Notes: generated by a model not told the origin, from the sequence alone. DNA of 64,000 nt from Kordia sp. SMS9 (GCF_003352465.1 NZ_CP031153.1:3992001-4056000); one strand, 5' to 3'; counted from the first letter of the stretch, positions 26,668 through 36,897 are shown. Program-made: numbers and translations.

Positions 26668-29511
26668 ATGTCCACAACACTCGATCCAAAAGATTTTAAA
26701 AACGAATTAGCTTATGTAGAAGCCGCACTAGGATTCACGCTTCATAAAAAAAATTATGAACTTAACAAAGATGGAAAGCTCATAAAATTGATTATATTAG
26801 ACAAAGAAATCTCTAACATTGATTTTATTGCGAAGTTGACTTCGTTGATCGTGTTGTCACTTTCTAGTAATCAAATACAAGATATCGAAGCACTTTCCAA
26901 GTTGACTTCGTTGACAGTTTTGGATCTTTCTTTTAATCAGCTTCAAGATATCAAAGCACTTTCCAAATTGACTTCGATGAAATACTTGGATCTTTTTAAA
27001 AATAAAATTCAAGATATCGAAGCACTTTCCAAGTTGACTTCTTTAGAAAAATTGTATCTTTCTAATAATAAAATTCAAGATATCGAAGCACTTTCAAAGC
27101 TAACTTCCTTAATATATTTGGATCTTTATGATAATCAAATTCAAGATATATCCGCACTTTCCAAATTAACTTCTTTACAATACTTACTTCTCAATGATAA
27201 TCCCATCGAAAACGTTCCAGAAACGATTTTAAAAAGTTCCCCTAAAGAACTTGTACGTTGGTTGCAGCTAAACGAAAAAGCCAAAGCAAAGAAAGAAGAA
27301 AAAGTACTTTTACATGATATTAAAGTATTGCTATTGGGAAATACTAATATTGGGAAATCGAATTTGTTATCGTATTGGGAGCAATGGTATAAAGACAAAA
27401 AAATTACTAATCCCTATCCTGAACATAGTGATTCCACACACGGATTGGTGTATGAAGAATTGCAAAAAAAAGGTTTAGAAAAGCCACTATTGCATATTTG
27501 GGATTTTGGCGGACAAGAGTATTTTCATGCCACACACCAATTGTTTTTCAGTCCGCAAGCCTTGCATGTGTTGTTGTGGGCAAAAAACATGTCGAACACA
27601 CGTGTAACTGGTGAACAAGTTTTTCAATTGGATTATTGGCTGCGTTGTTCGGAACAGTTGAGCAAAGACGAAAGTCCTATTGAAATGGTATTGATCGAAA
27701 ATAAAATTGATCATATTGACGATAAAGGCGAAGTAGAATTCTATGCGCATTTTCCAGCACACAAGTATTTGAAAAAGTTCAATATCTATTCGCCACACAA
27801 AGAAAAAGATACAAGCAAACCTACATTCATGCTGAATACTTGCTCGGTCAGTTTATGGCATCAAAAACGGTTGGAAGGTATGTTTGAGTTGCTAGACGAA
27901 CGGATTGACATGTTGCATCAAAAAAATAAACATCCGCCAGAATATGCTGAAATTCGTGATGTTTTAGAGGACTCAGAAGAAAACGTGTGGACTTTACAAG
28001 CGTATAAAAAACGGTTCAAACAAATAGACAATATCATTTTACAAACACTTCATAAATTAGGTTGTTTGCTGTATTTTCATGAGCAATTGCCCAATAAAAT
28101 TTTTACACAACCCGAAGTATTGTTAGACTTGATTTATGAAAAGATTTTAAACAAAAACCTTAAAACACAGCAAGGGAAATTAGGCGATGAATTAAAAAAA
28201 GCTGCTGACAATAATAAATTAGGCTTAAACGAAAAAGATTTAGAGAAACTATTAAGCGGTTTCAAATTGATTTTTAAAGCGCAAGATGGTTGTTGGTACG
28301 CACCACAATATTTACCCGAAATAGCGCCTACTTGGTTGCAATTGCTTAAAGAATATACCTTTGGTGCGGCAACAATTATGGTGTCTTCTGATCATTATTT
28401 AATGAATAGCATTTTGTTAGATATTTTTACGGAATATGCAAGTGTCATTAAAAAAGACAATTCCTTTATGTTTTGGCAAAAAGGCTTGGTCATTGAAAAA
28501 GACGGACACTTGTTATTGATAGAATACGATCGAAAGCAAATGCGTTTGTTGTTGTATGGCGATCAACAAGAGAAAAATCAGCCCTTGCAAAAAGAAGTGG
28601 TGGATTTCATCATCAGCGTCATTCACAAAGACAAAGTTTCCAAGTATGAATTGGAAAGTCTAGAAAATGAAATGGACAGAACTGGCTTTAAAAATTACAA
28701 ATTACATTCAAAAGGAAAAGACGGCATTTCAAAAAATAGTGGTTGGTACAGTGACAAAGTCAATATTGGCGTCAGTGTGGACGGAAAATATTATGTAAAC
28801 GTGCAACAACTGTATGAAAATGTTCAAAACAAAATATACACCATCAAAGCGTTTCAGTACGACGATGAAACCTCGTTTAAAGCGTTTTCGGTGTTTCAAT
28901 TCAATACATATTTAGACAAAGAATTGCAAGGAACTATGAAAAAAGTAGCCATTAGTTATTCCAAAGACGACTTAAAACTCGTGAATGAATTCATCAAAAA
29001 CTTAGTCCCGTTGCATGACGATGGTTTGATAGAAAATCCGTGGTATTGTTCGCAATTGGAAGCTGGAACGGAATGGAATAAGGAAATTCAAGAGAAATTT
29101 AATCAAGCAGATATCATTTTCTTTATGGTGAGTCCCAACTTTTTGGCAACGAAATACATCAAGGAACATGAAATCAAAACAGCCATTGCACGTCGTCAGA
29201 AAGAAATAGAAGCGAAGTTGATGCCAAGCAAACAGGTAAAAATCATTCCAATCATTCTCGATTTCTGTCGTTGGCAACGAAAAGATGCAAAATACGATTT
29301 AGGAAAGTACACTGCTTTGCCGTACATCGCCAAACCTGTAAAAGATTTTAAAAATAAAAACATGGCGTGGTACATTATTGAAGAAGCGATCAGAACTGCC
29401 ATTGAACACGACAACGATCCAAATTTTGATACAAACTTACCCAAAGAAGTCAAAAAAATCTACGAACGCATCATGGAAGGCAAAGTGGATGACGACAATA
29501 AAACAGAATAA
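26668..29511 (+). CDS. LRR-Roc-COR-TIR protein (bacterial Roco with TIR effector)
   Basis: 947 residues, no signal peptide. Residues 47-190 are seven 22-residue leucine-rich repeats (SKLTSLxxLDLxxNxIQDIEAL). A Roc GTPase follows, with P-loop GNTNIGKS (224-231), G3 DFGGQE (279-284) and G4 NKID (345-348), then a COR-type region (about 400-700). The C-terminus is a TIR domain (about 758-905): KVAISYSKDD opens it and SPNFLATKYIKEHEI places the probable NADase glutamate at Glu835. TIR enzymes in bacterial immunity cleave NAD+ or make signalling nucleotides; here LRR plus Roc would be sensor and switch. The LRR region is a 66-bp tandem repeat at DNA level. An antiphage role is an inference. Confidence 0.9.
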   Translation: MSTTLDPKDFKNELAYVEAALGFTLHKKNYELNKDGKLIKLIILDKEISNIDFIAKLTSLIVLSLSSNQIQDIEALSKLTSLTVLDLSFNQLQDIKALSKLTSMKYLDLFKNKIQDIEALSKLTSLEKLYLSNNKIQDIEALSKLTSLIYLDLYDNQIQDISALSKLTSLQYLLLNDNPIENVPETILKSSPKELVRWLQLNEKAKAKKEEKVLLHDIKVLLLGNTNIGKSNLLSYWEQWYKDKKITNPYPEHSDSTHGLVYEELQKKGLEKPLLHIWDFGGQEYFHATHQLFFSPQALHVLLWAKNMSNTRVTGEQVFQLDYWLRCSEQLSKDESPIEMVLIENKIDHIDDKGEVEFYAHFPAHKYLKKFNIYSPHKEKDTSKPTFMLNTCSVSLWHQKRLEGMFELLDERIDMLHQKNKHPPEYAEIRDVLEDSEENVWTLQAYKKRFKQIDNIILQTLHKLGCLLYFHEQLPNKIFTQPEVLLDLIYEKILNKNLKTQQGKLGDELKKAADNNKLGLNEKDLEKLLSGFKLIFKAQDGCWYAPQYLPEIAPTWLQLLKEYTFGAATIMVSSDHYLMNSILLDIFTEYASVIKKDNSFMFWQKGLVIEKDGHLLLIEYDRKQMRLLLYGDQQEKNQPLQKEVVDFIISVIHKDKVSKYELESLENEMDRTGFKNYKLHSKGKDGISKNSGWYSDKVNIGVSVDGKYYVNVQQLYENVQNKIYTIKAFQYDDETSFKAFSVFQFNTYLDKELQGTMKKVAISYSKDDLKLVNEFIKNLVPLHDDGLIENPWYCSQLEAGTEWNKEIQEKFNQADIIFFMVSPNFLATKYIKEHEIKTAIARRQKEIEAKLMPSKQVKIIPIILDFCRWQRKDAKYDLGKYTALPYIAKPVKDFKNKNMAWYIIEEAIRTAIEHDNDPNFDTNLPKEVKKIYERIMEGKVDDDNKTE

Positions 29512-29947
29512 GTATAGCTGCTTGACAGTATCATTTTTTAAACAATAAAAGGTGTCTACTAACATTTTGACGGCGTTCAATGAAATACGTAGTAAATCAA
29601 TCATACAAAGCACTTCAACAATCTTTTCAACCAATACTGTAAAGGTTTTGTAAGGTTACTTGCCGTTTATTTTCGGTAGTGCAAATCATTATTTGACGTT
29701 GATGTACATTTAATTTGAATTCCATAAAGAATATATTCGGTTCACATACCGCTTGCAACCAGTTCTGAACCCAATATAGTCTATAAAACACCGACTCGAA
29801 GCGATACAGAACCGCTTCAAACCATCTCTTAGAGGGGCAAAGACCATTTGCGAACCTATTAAAAAGGACAAACAACCGCTTTTAATGATTGTATGAGCAG
29901 TTTCTAAAGTTTTTCAATTCATCTATACAAATGTAAGTACAGTAATA
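29512..29947. other. Intergenic stretch without a recognisable gene
   Basis: About 440 bases between the TIR protein gene and the second 23-bp repeat array. I see no convincing reading frame, terminator hairpin or promoter. Composition is close to that of the flanking genes. Confidence 0.5.
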
Positions 29948-30064
29948 TTTACATTGAGCTTTTCAAAAAGTTTACACTGAGCTTGTCGAAAAGTTTACAC
30001 TGAGCTTGTCGATATAGTTTACACTGAACTTTGTCGAAAAGTTTCCACTGAGCTTGTCGAAGTG
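29948..30064 (+). repeat. Second array of 23-bp REP-like units, five copies
   Basis: Units begin near 29948, 29970, 29993, 30017 and 30041, with TTTACACTGAGCTTGTCGA as the common sequence. They match the array at 26426-26612 in sequence and orientation and lie 89 bases before the patatin gene. Confidence 0.93.
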
Positions 30065-30152
30065 AAAAATTCACTATATTTGAAAGACTTCCCCAAATAA
30101 ATAGCGCCTTTTTAAACAAGTAATCAACTAAAACCAACCATAAACACCTATT

Positions 30153-31862
30153 ATGTCAAAAGACTTTATTCCATTTAAAAGCATCGGACTCTGCTTCAGT
30201 GGCGGCGGGTATCGCGCTACGTTTTTTTCGCTTGGAGTTGTTTCGTACCTTCATAAAATACAATATCAAGGAAGTGCACTCATTAATAATGTAGAAGCGG
30301 TAAGTACCGTGAGTGGCGGAACCTTATTTGGTGTTGCGTATTCCAAAGCGGTGCAAGATCCAAATTTTGATTTTGAAACCTTCTTTCAAAAATTCTATGC
30401 CAACTTTGATCCGGAAAAGGACAAACTCTTACAAACAGCGATTGCAAAACTAAGCAATGACCAAGTATGGAAAGATCATCCACATAAAAAACGTTCGCTC
30501 ATCAACGCGTTTGCATTGACGTATGCAGATATGGACATTTATCAAGGTGATTTTGGACTGTTTGCAAAACCAACAGCGCCGAATTTAAAATATGTCTGCT
30601 TTAATGCTACCGATTTTTCTTTCGGACTCGTATTTCGTTTTCAAAACACAGGACGATTTGGGAACAATCCTTTGGGGAAATCACAAGTCACCAAAATAAA
30701 AAATGACATACAACTGGCGGATATTGTTGCTTCTTCCTCTTGTTTTCCGTTAGGTTTTGAACCCTTGGTATTTCCCGATGATTACATCAGTGACCAAGAA
30801 ACTAGTCAATACAAAGCCGTCAAAAATTTAGAACTCTTTGCAGACGGTGTTGGAATTATGGATGGCGGAATTGCTGACAATCAAGGAATTGGAAGCATGA
30901 TGCGCATTAGTGAACGCAGAAAGAACGAAAACGATCCTACAAAAAAACGTGAGTTAGACTTGATCATTGTAAGTGACGTGGCGAGTTATAAAATGATACC
31001 TTGGAAACCAGAACCGAAAACAATCTATGAAGGTGATGACATTAAAACGAAAACCTCCAAAATACTCAGTTACTTTGGTGTAAAACCACTCTATTGGATA
31101 TTATTATTGATTGGAATCTTGATGATGGTTTTCAATTCTTTTGAAATCATCAAAGGGCAAGCATGGCCAGCGTTATACATCATTGGAGGAATCATCACAG
31201 GAGTAGGAATCTTACTTATGCTTTTTGGAATTGTTGCAGGAATCATTAAAGGAATTGCAGTCAATTGGGTTTCTTCCATGTTCCGAAAAAATGTACCAAA
31301 ACCCTTGGTTGACGATGTGTTAACGTTTAGAAAACTTCGGTTAGACTTGGTACAGCGTATGCTCACAGAACGTATCAGTACCACGGTTGTCATGGTAAAT
31401 GACATCTTTCTAAAGCAAATACGCCGTTTAAATTATAAATTTCTATACTTTAAAAAAGGACGCGAATTCAAATCGGTTACCTCAACGGTATATCAACTCA
31501 ATGGCGCCAAAACCGTATATGGCAGAGCAGCATTCAACAATGACATTACGACAAAACCTTCCACATTATTGGAAAATGTAGCCTTAACCGCTTCTGAAAC
31601 GCCTACCACACTTTGGTGGGACAAAACAGATATTGCCAAAGGAAGAATGGATACACTCATCGCGTGTGGTCAATTTACAACCTGCTACACACTGATGGAT
31701 TACATCATCAAATTAACAAAAAACAGTAAATTAGAAAACAGTAAAATTGAACTTTCAGAAGCAGCACTAAAAGATATAGATGCACTTTACAAGGCTTTGG
31801 AAGCTGACTGGAAACAATTCAATAAAGATCCAATGTTTCATGTAGAAGCATTAAAAAAATAA
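30153..31862 (+). CDS. Patatin-like phospholipase with two transmembrane helices
   Basis: 569 residues, no signal peptide. The patatin fold begins at once: LCFSGGGYRAT (oxyanion hole, 13-23), nucleophile Ser54 in STVSGGTLFG, and the catalytic Asp237 in DGGIADNQG. Two hydrophobic helices (about 312-330 and 340-368) interrupt the later part, so the protein can sit in the inner membrane. Such enzymes hydrolyse phospholipid acyl chains; several bacterial immune systems use patatins to damage the host membrane. Its promoter region carries the same 23-bp repeat array as the preceding TIR protein gene, and both genes point the same way. The link to defence is an inference. Confidence 0.88.
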   Translation: MSKDFIPFKSIGLCFSGGGYRATFFSLGVVSYLHKIQYQGSALINNVEAVSTVSGGTLFGVAYSKAVQDPNFDFETFFQKFYANFDPEKDKLLQTAIAKLSNDQVWKDHPHKKRSLINAFALTYADMDIYQGDFGLFAKPTAPNLKYVCFNATDFSFGLVFRFQNTGRFGNNPLGKSQVTKIKNDIQLADIVASSSCFPLGFEPLVFPDDYISDQETSQYKAVKNLELFADGVGIMDGGIADNQGIGSMMRISERRKNENDPTKKRELDLIIVSDVASYKMIPWKPEPKTIYEGDDIKTKTSKILSYFGVKPLYWILLLIGILMMVFNSFEIIKGQAWPALYIIGGIITGVGILLMLFGIVAGIIKGIAVNWVSSMFRKNVPKPLVDDVLTFRKLRLDLVQRMLTERISTTVVMVNDIFLKQIRRLNYKFLYFKKGREFKSVTSTVYQLNGAKTVYGRAAFNNDITTKPSTLLENVALTASETPTTLWWDKTDIAKGRMDTLIACGQFTTCYTLMDYIIKLTKNSKLENSKIELSEAALKDIDALYKALEADWKQFNKDPMFHVEALKK

Positions 31863-32290
31863 AAAACTCACCTCTTAGGAATCAAAGGCATTTTTTAACA
31901 AAGAGTGCCTTTTTTTCTTAACAAATTGTGAAAAAATGTTAAAAATACCACGGAATGTTACAATTATATAGGTTAATACCCTAAACTTTATAAGGCTAAA
32001 CCAACGCACTTCCCTTTTTATATTCTTTAAATTTGTTAAAGAAAGCTGCATTTAAGCGATTTATTTTGCATTTAAACGATAAATGCTACCTACTAACAAT
32101 GTTTTACTGTAGCTGACTAAATAGACTCAAATATCATTTCAAATGAATCTATTTATATCAAATCATTACCAAATAGCCCTAGAAATATACATTTTGCCCT
32201 AAATGTCTATTTCACAAAAACGAAACTGTTTTAAGAGATTATTTATCCCAATAAATAATCGATTGAACTTAACCTAAATTTGTAAAAACC
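31863..32290. other. Intergenic stretch with terminator and AT-rich leader region
   Basis: After the terminator at 31884-31917 there is about 370 bases of AT-rich DNA without a convincing gene. TAAATTTG at 32275-32282 is a TAnnTTTG element only nine bases before the next start, without a matching TTG at the right distance. Confidence 0.5.
31884..31917 (+). terminator. Rho-independent terminator after the patatin gene
   Basis: AAAGGCA and TGCCTTT pair around a 15-base loop and are followed by a T run. Confidence 0.75.
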
Positions 32291-35200
32291 ATGAAAAAAG
32301 CTTTACACCTTATGGTGTTCTGTTTGCTTACATCCTATGTTCAAGCACAAACACCAGGCGTATCTACGTATTACGAACAAACCGTAGGCGATACGCGAAA
32401 CTACATTGAGTATATTCCAGGAAATTTACCCATCATCATTTCAGCACCACATGGCGGCATACAGCAATCAGGACAAACGATTGGCGGTATTTTTTATCCA
32501 GATAATGACAGTTCGTTACCCGACAGAACCTGCGGAACCAATGAAAGAGATGACAATACCGACATCTTGGTACGTGAAATTCAAAAAGAAATCTTTGAAC
32601 TCACAGGTTGTTATGCGCACGTTATCATCAATAACTTACATCGATCAAAACTCGATCCGAACCGTGACATCAACGAAGCAACTTGTGGCAATGCAAACGC
32701 AGCCGATCATTGGAATGCCTTTCACGGATTCATTGATCAAGCCAGTGCATCGGTAGAAACCAACTGGGGAAAAGGACTCTACATTGACTTACACGGTCAA
32801 AGTCATGCCATTCCTCGCATTGAAGTTGGGTATAATATCGCTTCCGCAGAATTGAACAATAGCGACCTAAATGCTGCAAACATCATCAATAAATCTACAA
32901 TTAGAAACCTAGTAAACAACAATCTAAACAATCTTACACACGAAGAACTCATCAGAGGAAATAACAGTTTAGGACAAATGTTTCAAGATGCATCCGGAAC
33001 GTTCTATGCAAGTTTAGGCTATCCAGAATGTGGCAACACAAGCGGATACAGAGCCATCCCTAGTGCCACCAGCAACGGAACAGTAACCTGTGATGATACG
33101 CGTCCATACGGAACTCCGTATTTTGATGGTGACTTTTACAACAATCGTCGTCACGGATCTGGAAACGGAACCAGCAATGGAGTAGGAGGAGCTGGAAACA
33201 TTGACGGCATCATGACGGAAGTCAACCGACGTGTGCGCGACTTAGGAACCTACAATGGTCAAGTGTATGATACGCGTCCGCAAACCTTAGTTCCATTTGC
33301 AAAAGACTATGCAGCAGTGGTTTTAAACTTTATCAACACACATTACAACAACTATACGAGTTTTGGGTATGCGTCAGATATGTATACTATCAATGGTCCA
33401 AATCCATCACCAATTATAGGAGGAGTTTCTAACGGCATCTTTTCTGCACCTGCAGGATTGGCAATAAATGCCAACACAGGAGAAATTGATGTGGCAAATT
33501 CCGCACTTGGAGATTATGTAATAACATATACGGCAGGTACTTGCGGATACTTTTCTAGTTCGCAAACCATCGCAATTGTTACAGACATAGCACAAGATAC
33601 CGAACCGCCAACAGCACCATCTAATTTAACAGCAGTCAATACTACTGAGACAACAACAGATTTGCTTTGGGCGCCCTCTATGGACAATGTAGATCTTACA
33701 GGGTATAATATATACCAAGATGATGTAATCGTAGCAACAGAAGTAAGCAATAGTTTTGTGGTGACCAATTTAGCACCAAATACAATTTATACATTTAAAA
33801 TAACGGCATTTGATGCGGCAGGAAACGAATCTGCATCCAGTAATGAAGTTACAATTATAACATTACAAAGCGCTGTATTGAACTATTGCGATTCACAAAG
33901 TACAAGTCAAAACGATGAATACATTAGCAATGTGCAATTTGGAGCTATTAACAATGCTTCTGGTGCGCAATTCTATTCAGATTTTACAAACATATCTACG
34001 GAATTGATCAAAAATGGACAATACATCCTTACGGTAACACCAACTTGGCCAACAACCGTATACAACGAATCCTATGCCGCTTGGATTGATTACAATCAAG
34101 ATGGTGATTTTACAGATGCTGGAGAACAAGTATGGACACAAAGCAATACGCAACAAACTCCTGTAAGTACAATGATTACCATTCCAACATCAGTACCGAA
34201 TGGAACCACAAGAATGCGAATTTCAATGAGATACAACGCCATGCCAACACCTTGCGAAACATTCAATTATGGTGAAGTAGAAGATTACACTGTAACGATC
34301 GTTTCTGGCGAACAAGATTCGGTTCCGCCTATTATTACACTATTAGGAGAAAATCCTATTCAACTAGTTGTAAACGAATCATACACAGATGCAGGTGCTA
34401 CTGCCATTGACAATGTGGATGGTGATCTTACGGATCTAATTGAAGTAACGGGAACTGTAAATACAGCAGTTGTAGGAAGCTATACACTATTTTACGATGT
34501 AAGAGACACCGCAGGAAATGAAGCTACACAAGTCACAAGAACGGTAAACGTCATAGAACCTGTGGATGATTTGCCACCTGTCATCACCCTAAACGGTGAC
34601 GCAACGGTGAATCTAAATGTGGGTGATCTCTATACGGAACTTGGTGCCACTGCGGTTGATAATGTGGATGGCGATCTTTCCAACATCATCAATATCACTG
34701 GATCGGTAGACACTTCCGTAGCAGGAACCTATATCATTCTGTACAATGTAAGTGATGCCGCTGGGAACGCTGCCGCAGAAGTAACGCGTACTGTCAATGT
34801 ATTTGCAGATACGACCATTCCTGTCATTACCTTAAACGGAGACGCAACCATCAATCTAAATGTGGGCGATACGTATAATGAATTAGGCGCCACAGCAACA
34901 GACAATATTGACGGAAATCTTACAGGAAACATACTGATTAATGGAACGGTTGATACCTCTGTAGCAGGAACATATTTCATTACCTACAATGTAAGTGACG
35001 CTGCTGGAAACGCTGCCACAGAAGTAACGCGTACCGTAAACATCATAGCCGATACAACCATTCCTGTCATTACCTTACTTGGAGAGGCTGTGATAACACT
35101 TAATGTCGGCGATGTGTATACAGAATTTGGGGCAGCAGCTCTAGATAATATTGACGGAGATATTTCTTCAAACATTTCTATTAGCGGAACAGTTGATACC

Positions 35201-36646
35201 TCTGTTGTAGGAACATATATAATTCGTTACAACGTGACGGATCTTGCTGGAAATGCTGCCGTAGAAGTCATTAGAACGGTGTTGGTAGAAGCGATTGGAA
35301 ATGGATGTGCCAATGGAATCAGTACGTTTCCATACACCAAAAGTTTTGAAAACACACTAGGCAATTGGGTACAATCGTCACAAGATGATATTGATTGGAC
35401 GCTGAATTCAGGCGGCACACCATCTAACGGAACTGGTCCGTCAAGTGCAATTGATGGAAACACCTATATTTACGTGGAAGCCTCTGGAAATGGTACAGGG
35501 TATCCTGACAAACAAGCAATTATCACATCTCCATGCTTTGATTTGACACAATTGACAGCAGCAACTTTTAGTTTCAGTTATCACATGTTTGGAACCGATA
35601 TGGGAACCTTAGATGTTGACATTAGTGAAGACAATGGAACTACCTGGACTTCTATTTGGACCAAAACAGGAAATCAAGGAGATGCTTGGCAAACAACCAA
35701 TATTGATTTGACCGCGTATACAGGAAGCACCGTACAACTGCGATTCAACAGAATTACAGGAAGTACATGGCGCGCTGATATTGCGATTGACAACATTCGC
35801 TTGTTAGATGAAGTAATTACAGTAGAAGGTTGTGCAAATGGAATTGGAACATTTCCATACGCGGAAAGTTATGAAAATTCGATAGGAGCGTGGACACAAT
35901 CGTTTCAAGATGACCTTAATTGGACAGTGCGTTCAGGAGGAACACCTTCTAACGGAACTGGCCCTTCAGGTGCTATTAATGGAAACACATACATTTATGT
36001 AGAAGCTTCTGGAAATGGTACAGGTTTTCCTAACAAACAAGCAATTATCAATTCACCATGTTTTGATTTAACAAATGAAACTAGTGCTATTTTTAGCTTT
36101 AGCTATCACATGTTCGGATCTAGTGATTCAGGAACCATCTCACTTGATATTAGCGAAGACAATGCACAATCATGGACAACCATTTGGTTAGAATCTGGCA
36201 ACAAAGGAAATCAATGGAATAACGTCAATTTAGATATCTCAGAATATGTTGGCGGAAGTGTGCAGTTCCGTTTCAACAGAGTTACTGGCGGCACTTGGCA
36301 AGCGGATGTTGCTATTGACAATATCGCACTGAATACAACAATGTTACCACGCCAAGAAACGGTGAATACCAAAGAAACGAAAGAAACGAAAGAAGACACT
36401 TTGGTAGATACTAGTATAGCAAATACGTTGACAATCTTTCCAAATCCTGTGCGTGGTAATTTGATTAACATTCAATTAGATCGTGGAACAGCCAAAACCT
36501 ATACCATTATGAATGTGTACGGACAAACCATTGCTTCAGGAACTGCGAGCAAACAACTACAACTACATAAAATACCTTCGGGAGTATACTTTTTAGAAGT
36601 CTCTGATGGACATCATACTTTAACAAAGAAGTTTATCAAACAGTAA
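32291..36646 (+). CDS. Large T9SS-secreted N-formylglutamate-amidohydrolase-like protein
   Basis: 1451 residues. Signal peptide to about residue 20. Residues 30-345 resemble the N-formylglutamate amidohydrolase/zinc carboxypeptidase-like fold: ISAPHGG (metal His54), NNLHRSKLDPNRD, and YIDLHGQSH. Then come a fibronectin type III domain (about 437-530), a GEVED-type domain (to 675), four DUF5011-type Ig-like repeats (about 677-1000, each with PVITLNGDATxNLNVGD), two MAM/jelly-roll-like domains (about 1005-1170 and 1185-1350) that are near copies, and a C-terminal type IX sorting domain (FPNPVRGN ... YFLEVSDG). It should be secreted and surface-attached; an amide or peptide substrate outside the cell is likely, but unknown. 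Confidence 0.88.
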   Translation: MKKALHLMVFCLLTSYVQAQTPGVSTYYEQTVGDTRNYIEYIPGNLPIIISAPHGGIQQSGQTIGGIFYPDNDSSLPDRTCGTNERDDNTDILVREIQKEIFELTGCYAHVIINNLHRSKLDPNRDINEATCGNANAADHWNAFHGFIDQASASVETNWGKGLYIDLHGQSHAIPRIEVGYNIASAELNNSDLNAANIINKSTIRNLVNNNLNNLTHEELIRGNNSLGQMFQDASGTFYASLGYPECGNTSGYRAIPSATSNGTVTCDDTRPYGTPYFDGDFYNNRRHGSGNGTSNGVGGAGNIDGIMTEVNRRVRDLGTYNGQVYDTRPQTLVPFAKDYAAVVLNFINTHYNNYTSFGYASDMYTINGPNPSPIIGGVSNGIFSAPAGLAINANTGEIDVANSALGDYVITYTAGTCGYFSSSQTIAIVTDIAQDTEPPTAPSNLTAVNTTETTTDLLWAPSMDNVDLTGYNIYQDDVIVATEVSNSFVVTNLAPNTIYTFKITAFDAAGNESASSNEVTIITLQSAVLNYCDSQSTSQNDEYISNVQFGAINNASGAQFYSDFTNISTELIKNGQYILTVTPTWPTTVYNESYAAWIDYNQDGDFTDAGEQVWTQSNTQQTPVSTMITIPTSVPNGTTRMRISMRYNAMPTPCETFNYGEVEDYTVTIVSGEQDSVPPIITLLGENPIQLVVNESYTDAGATAIDNVDGDLTDLIEVTGTVNTAVVGSYTLFYDVRDTAGNEATQVTRTVNVIEPVDDLPPVITLNGDATVNLNVGDLYTELGATAVDNVDGDLSNIINITGSVDTSVAGTYIILYNVSDAAGNAAAEVTRTVNVFADTTIPVITLNGDATINLNVGDTYNELGATATDNIDGNLTGNILINGTVDTSVAGTYFITYNVSDAAGNAATEVTRTVNIIADTTIPVITLLGEAVITLNVGDVYTEFGAAALDNIDGDISSNISISGTVDTSVVGTYIIRYNVTDLAGNAAVEVIRTVLVEAIGNGCANGISTFPYTKSFENTLGNWVQSSQDDIDWTLNSGGTPSNGTGPSSAIDGNTYIYVEASGNGTGYPDKQAIITSPCFDLTQLTAATFSFSYHMFGTDMGTLDVDISEDNGTTWTSIWTKTGNQGDAWQTTNIDLTAYTGSTVQLRFNRITGSTWRADIAIDNIRLLDEVITVEGCANGIGTFPYAESYENSIGAWTQSFQDDLNWTVRSGGTPSNGTGPSGAINGNTYIYVEASGNGTGFPNKQAIINSPCFDLTNETSAIFSFSYHMFGSSDSGTISLDISEDNAQSWTTIWLESGNKGNQWNNVNLDISEYVGGSVQFRFNRVTGGTWQADVAIDNIALNTTMLPRQETVNTKETKETKEDTLVDTSIANTLTIFPNPVRGNLINIQLDRGTAKTYTIMNVYGQTIASGTASKQLQLHKIPSGVYFLEVSDGHHTLTKKFIKQ

Positions 36647-36664
36647 ATCAAATAATTACTTATT

Positions 36665-36858
36665 AACGTGAGTTCGATATAAATATTATGCTATGTACTT
36701 TATTGTTAATACATTACACTTAATGTCAAATCGAGCGCAGTCGAGATTCCTTTGAAAATATCAATTCTTAGCTGTTCTCGACTGCGCTCGAACTGACAAG
36801 TGTTTATTTTTCAGTAAATTACAAGTAAAATAAAGGTTTTTTAAGTCGAACTCACGTT
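36665..36858. repeat. Nested inverted-repeat element, MITE-like
   Basis: AACGTGAGTTCGA (36665-36677) is the exact inverse complement of TCGAACTCACGTT (36846-36858). Inside, a segment with CGAGCGCAGTCGAGA (36732-36746) is repeated in inverted form as TCTCGACTGCGCTCG (36776-36790), flanked by TGTCA and TGACA. The whole 194-bp block has no gene. Confidence 0.85.
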
Positions 36859-36864
36859 TATTAG

Positions 36865-36897
36865 AAAAGCCCGATACTAAACTGTGTCGGGCTTTTT
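36865..36897. terminator. Bidirectional terminator
   Basis: AAAAGCCCGA and TCGGGCTTTT form a perfect 10-bp stem with A and T runs on either side, between convergent genes. Confidence 0.88.

Noticed and set aside
26820-27190. 66-bp tandem repeat as an intergenic repeat
   Set aside because: It is the coding repeat of the LRR domain.
29949-30137. Minus-strand frame through the second 23-bp array
   Set aside because: The translation is only the repeat unit read in a frame.
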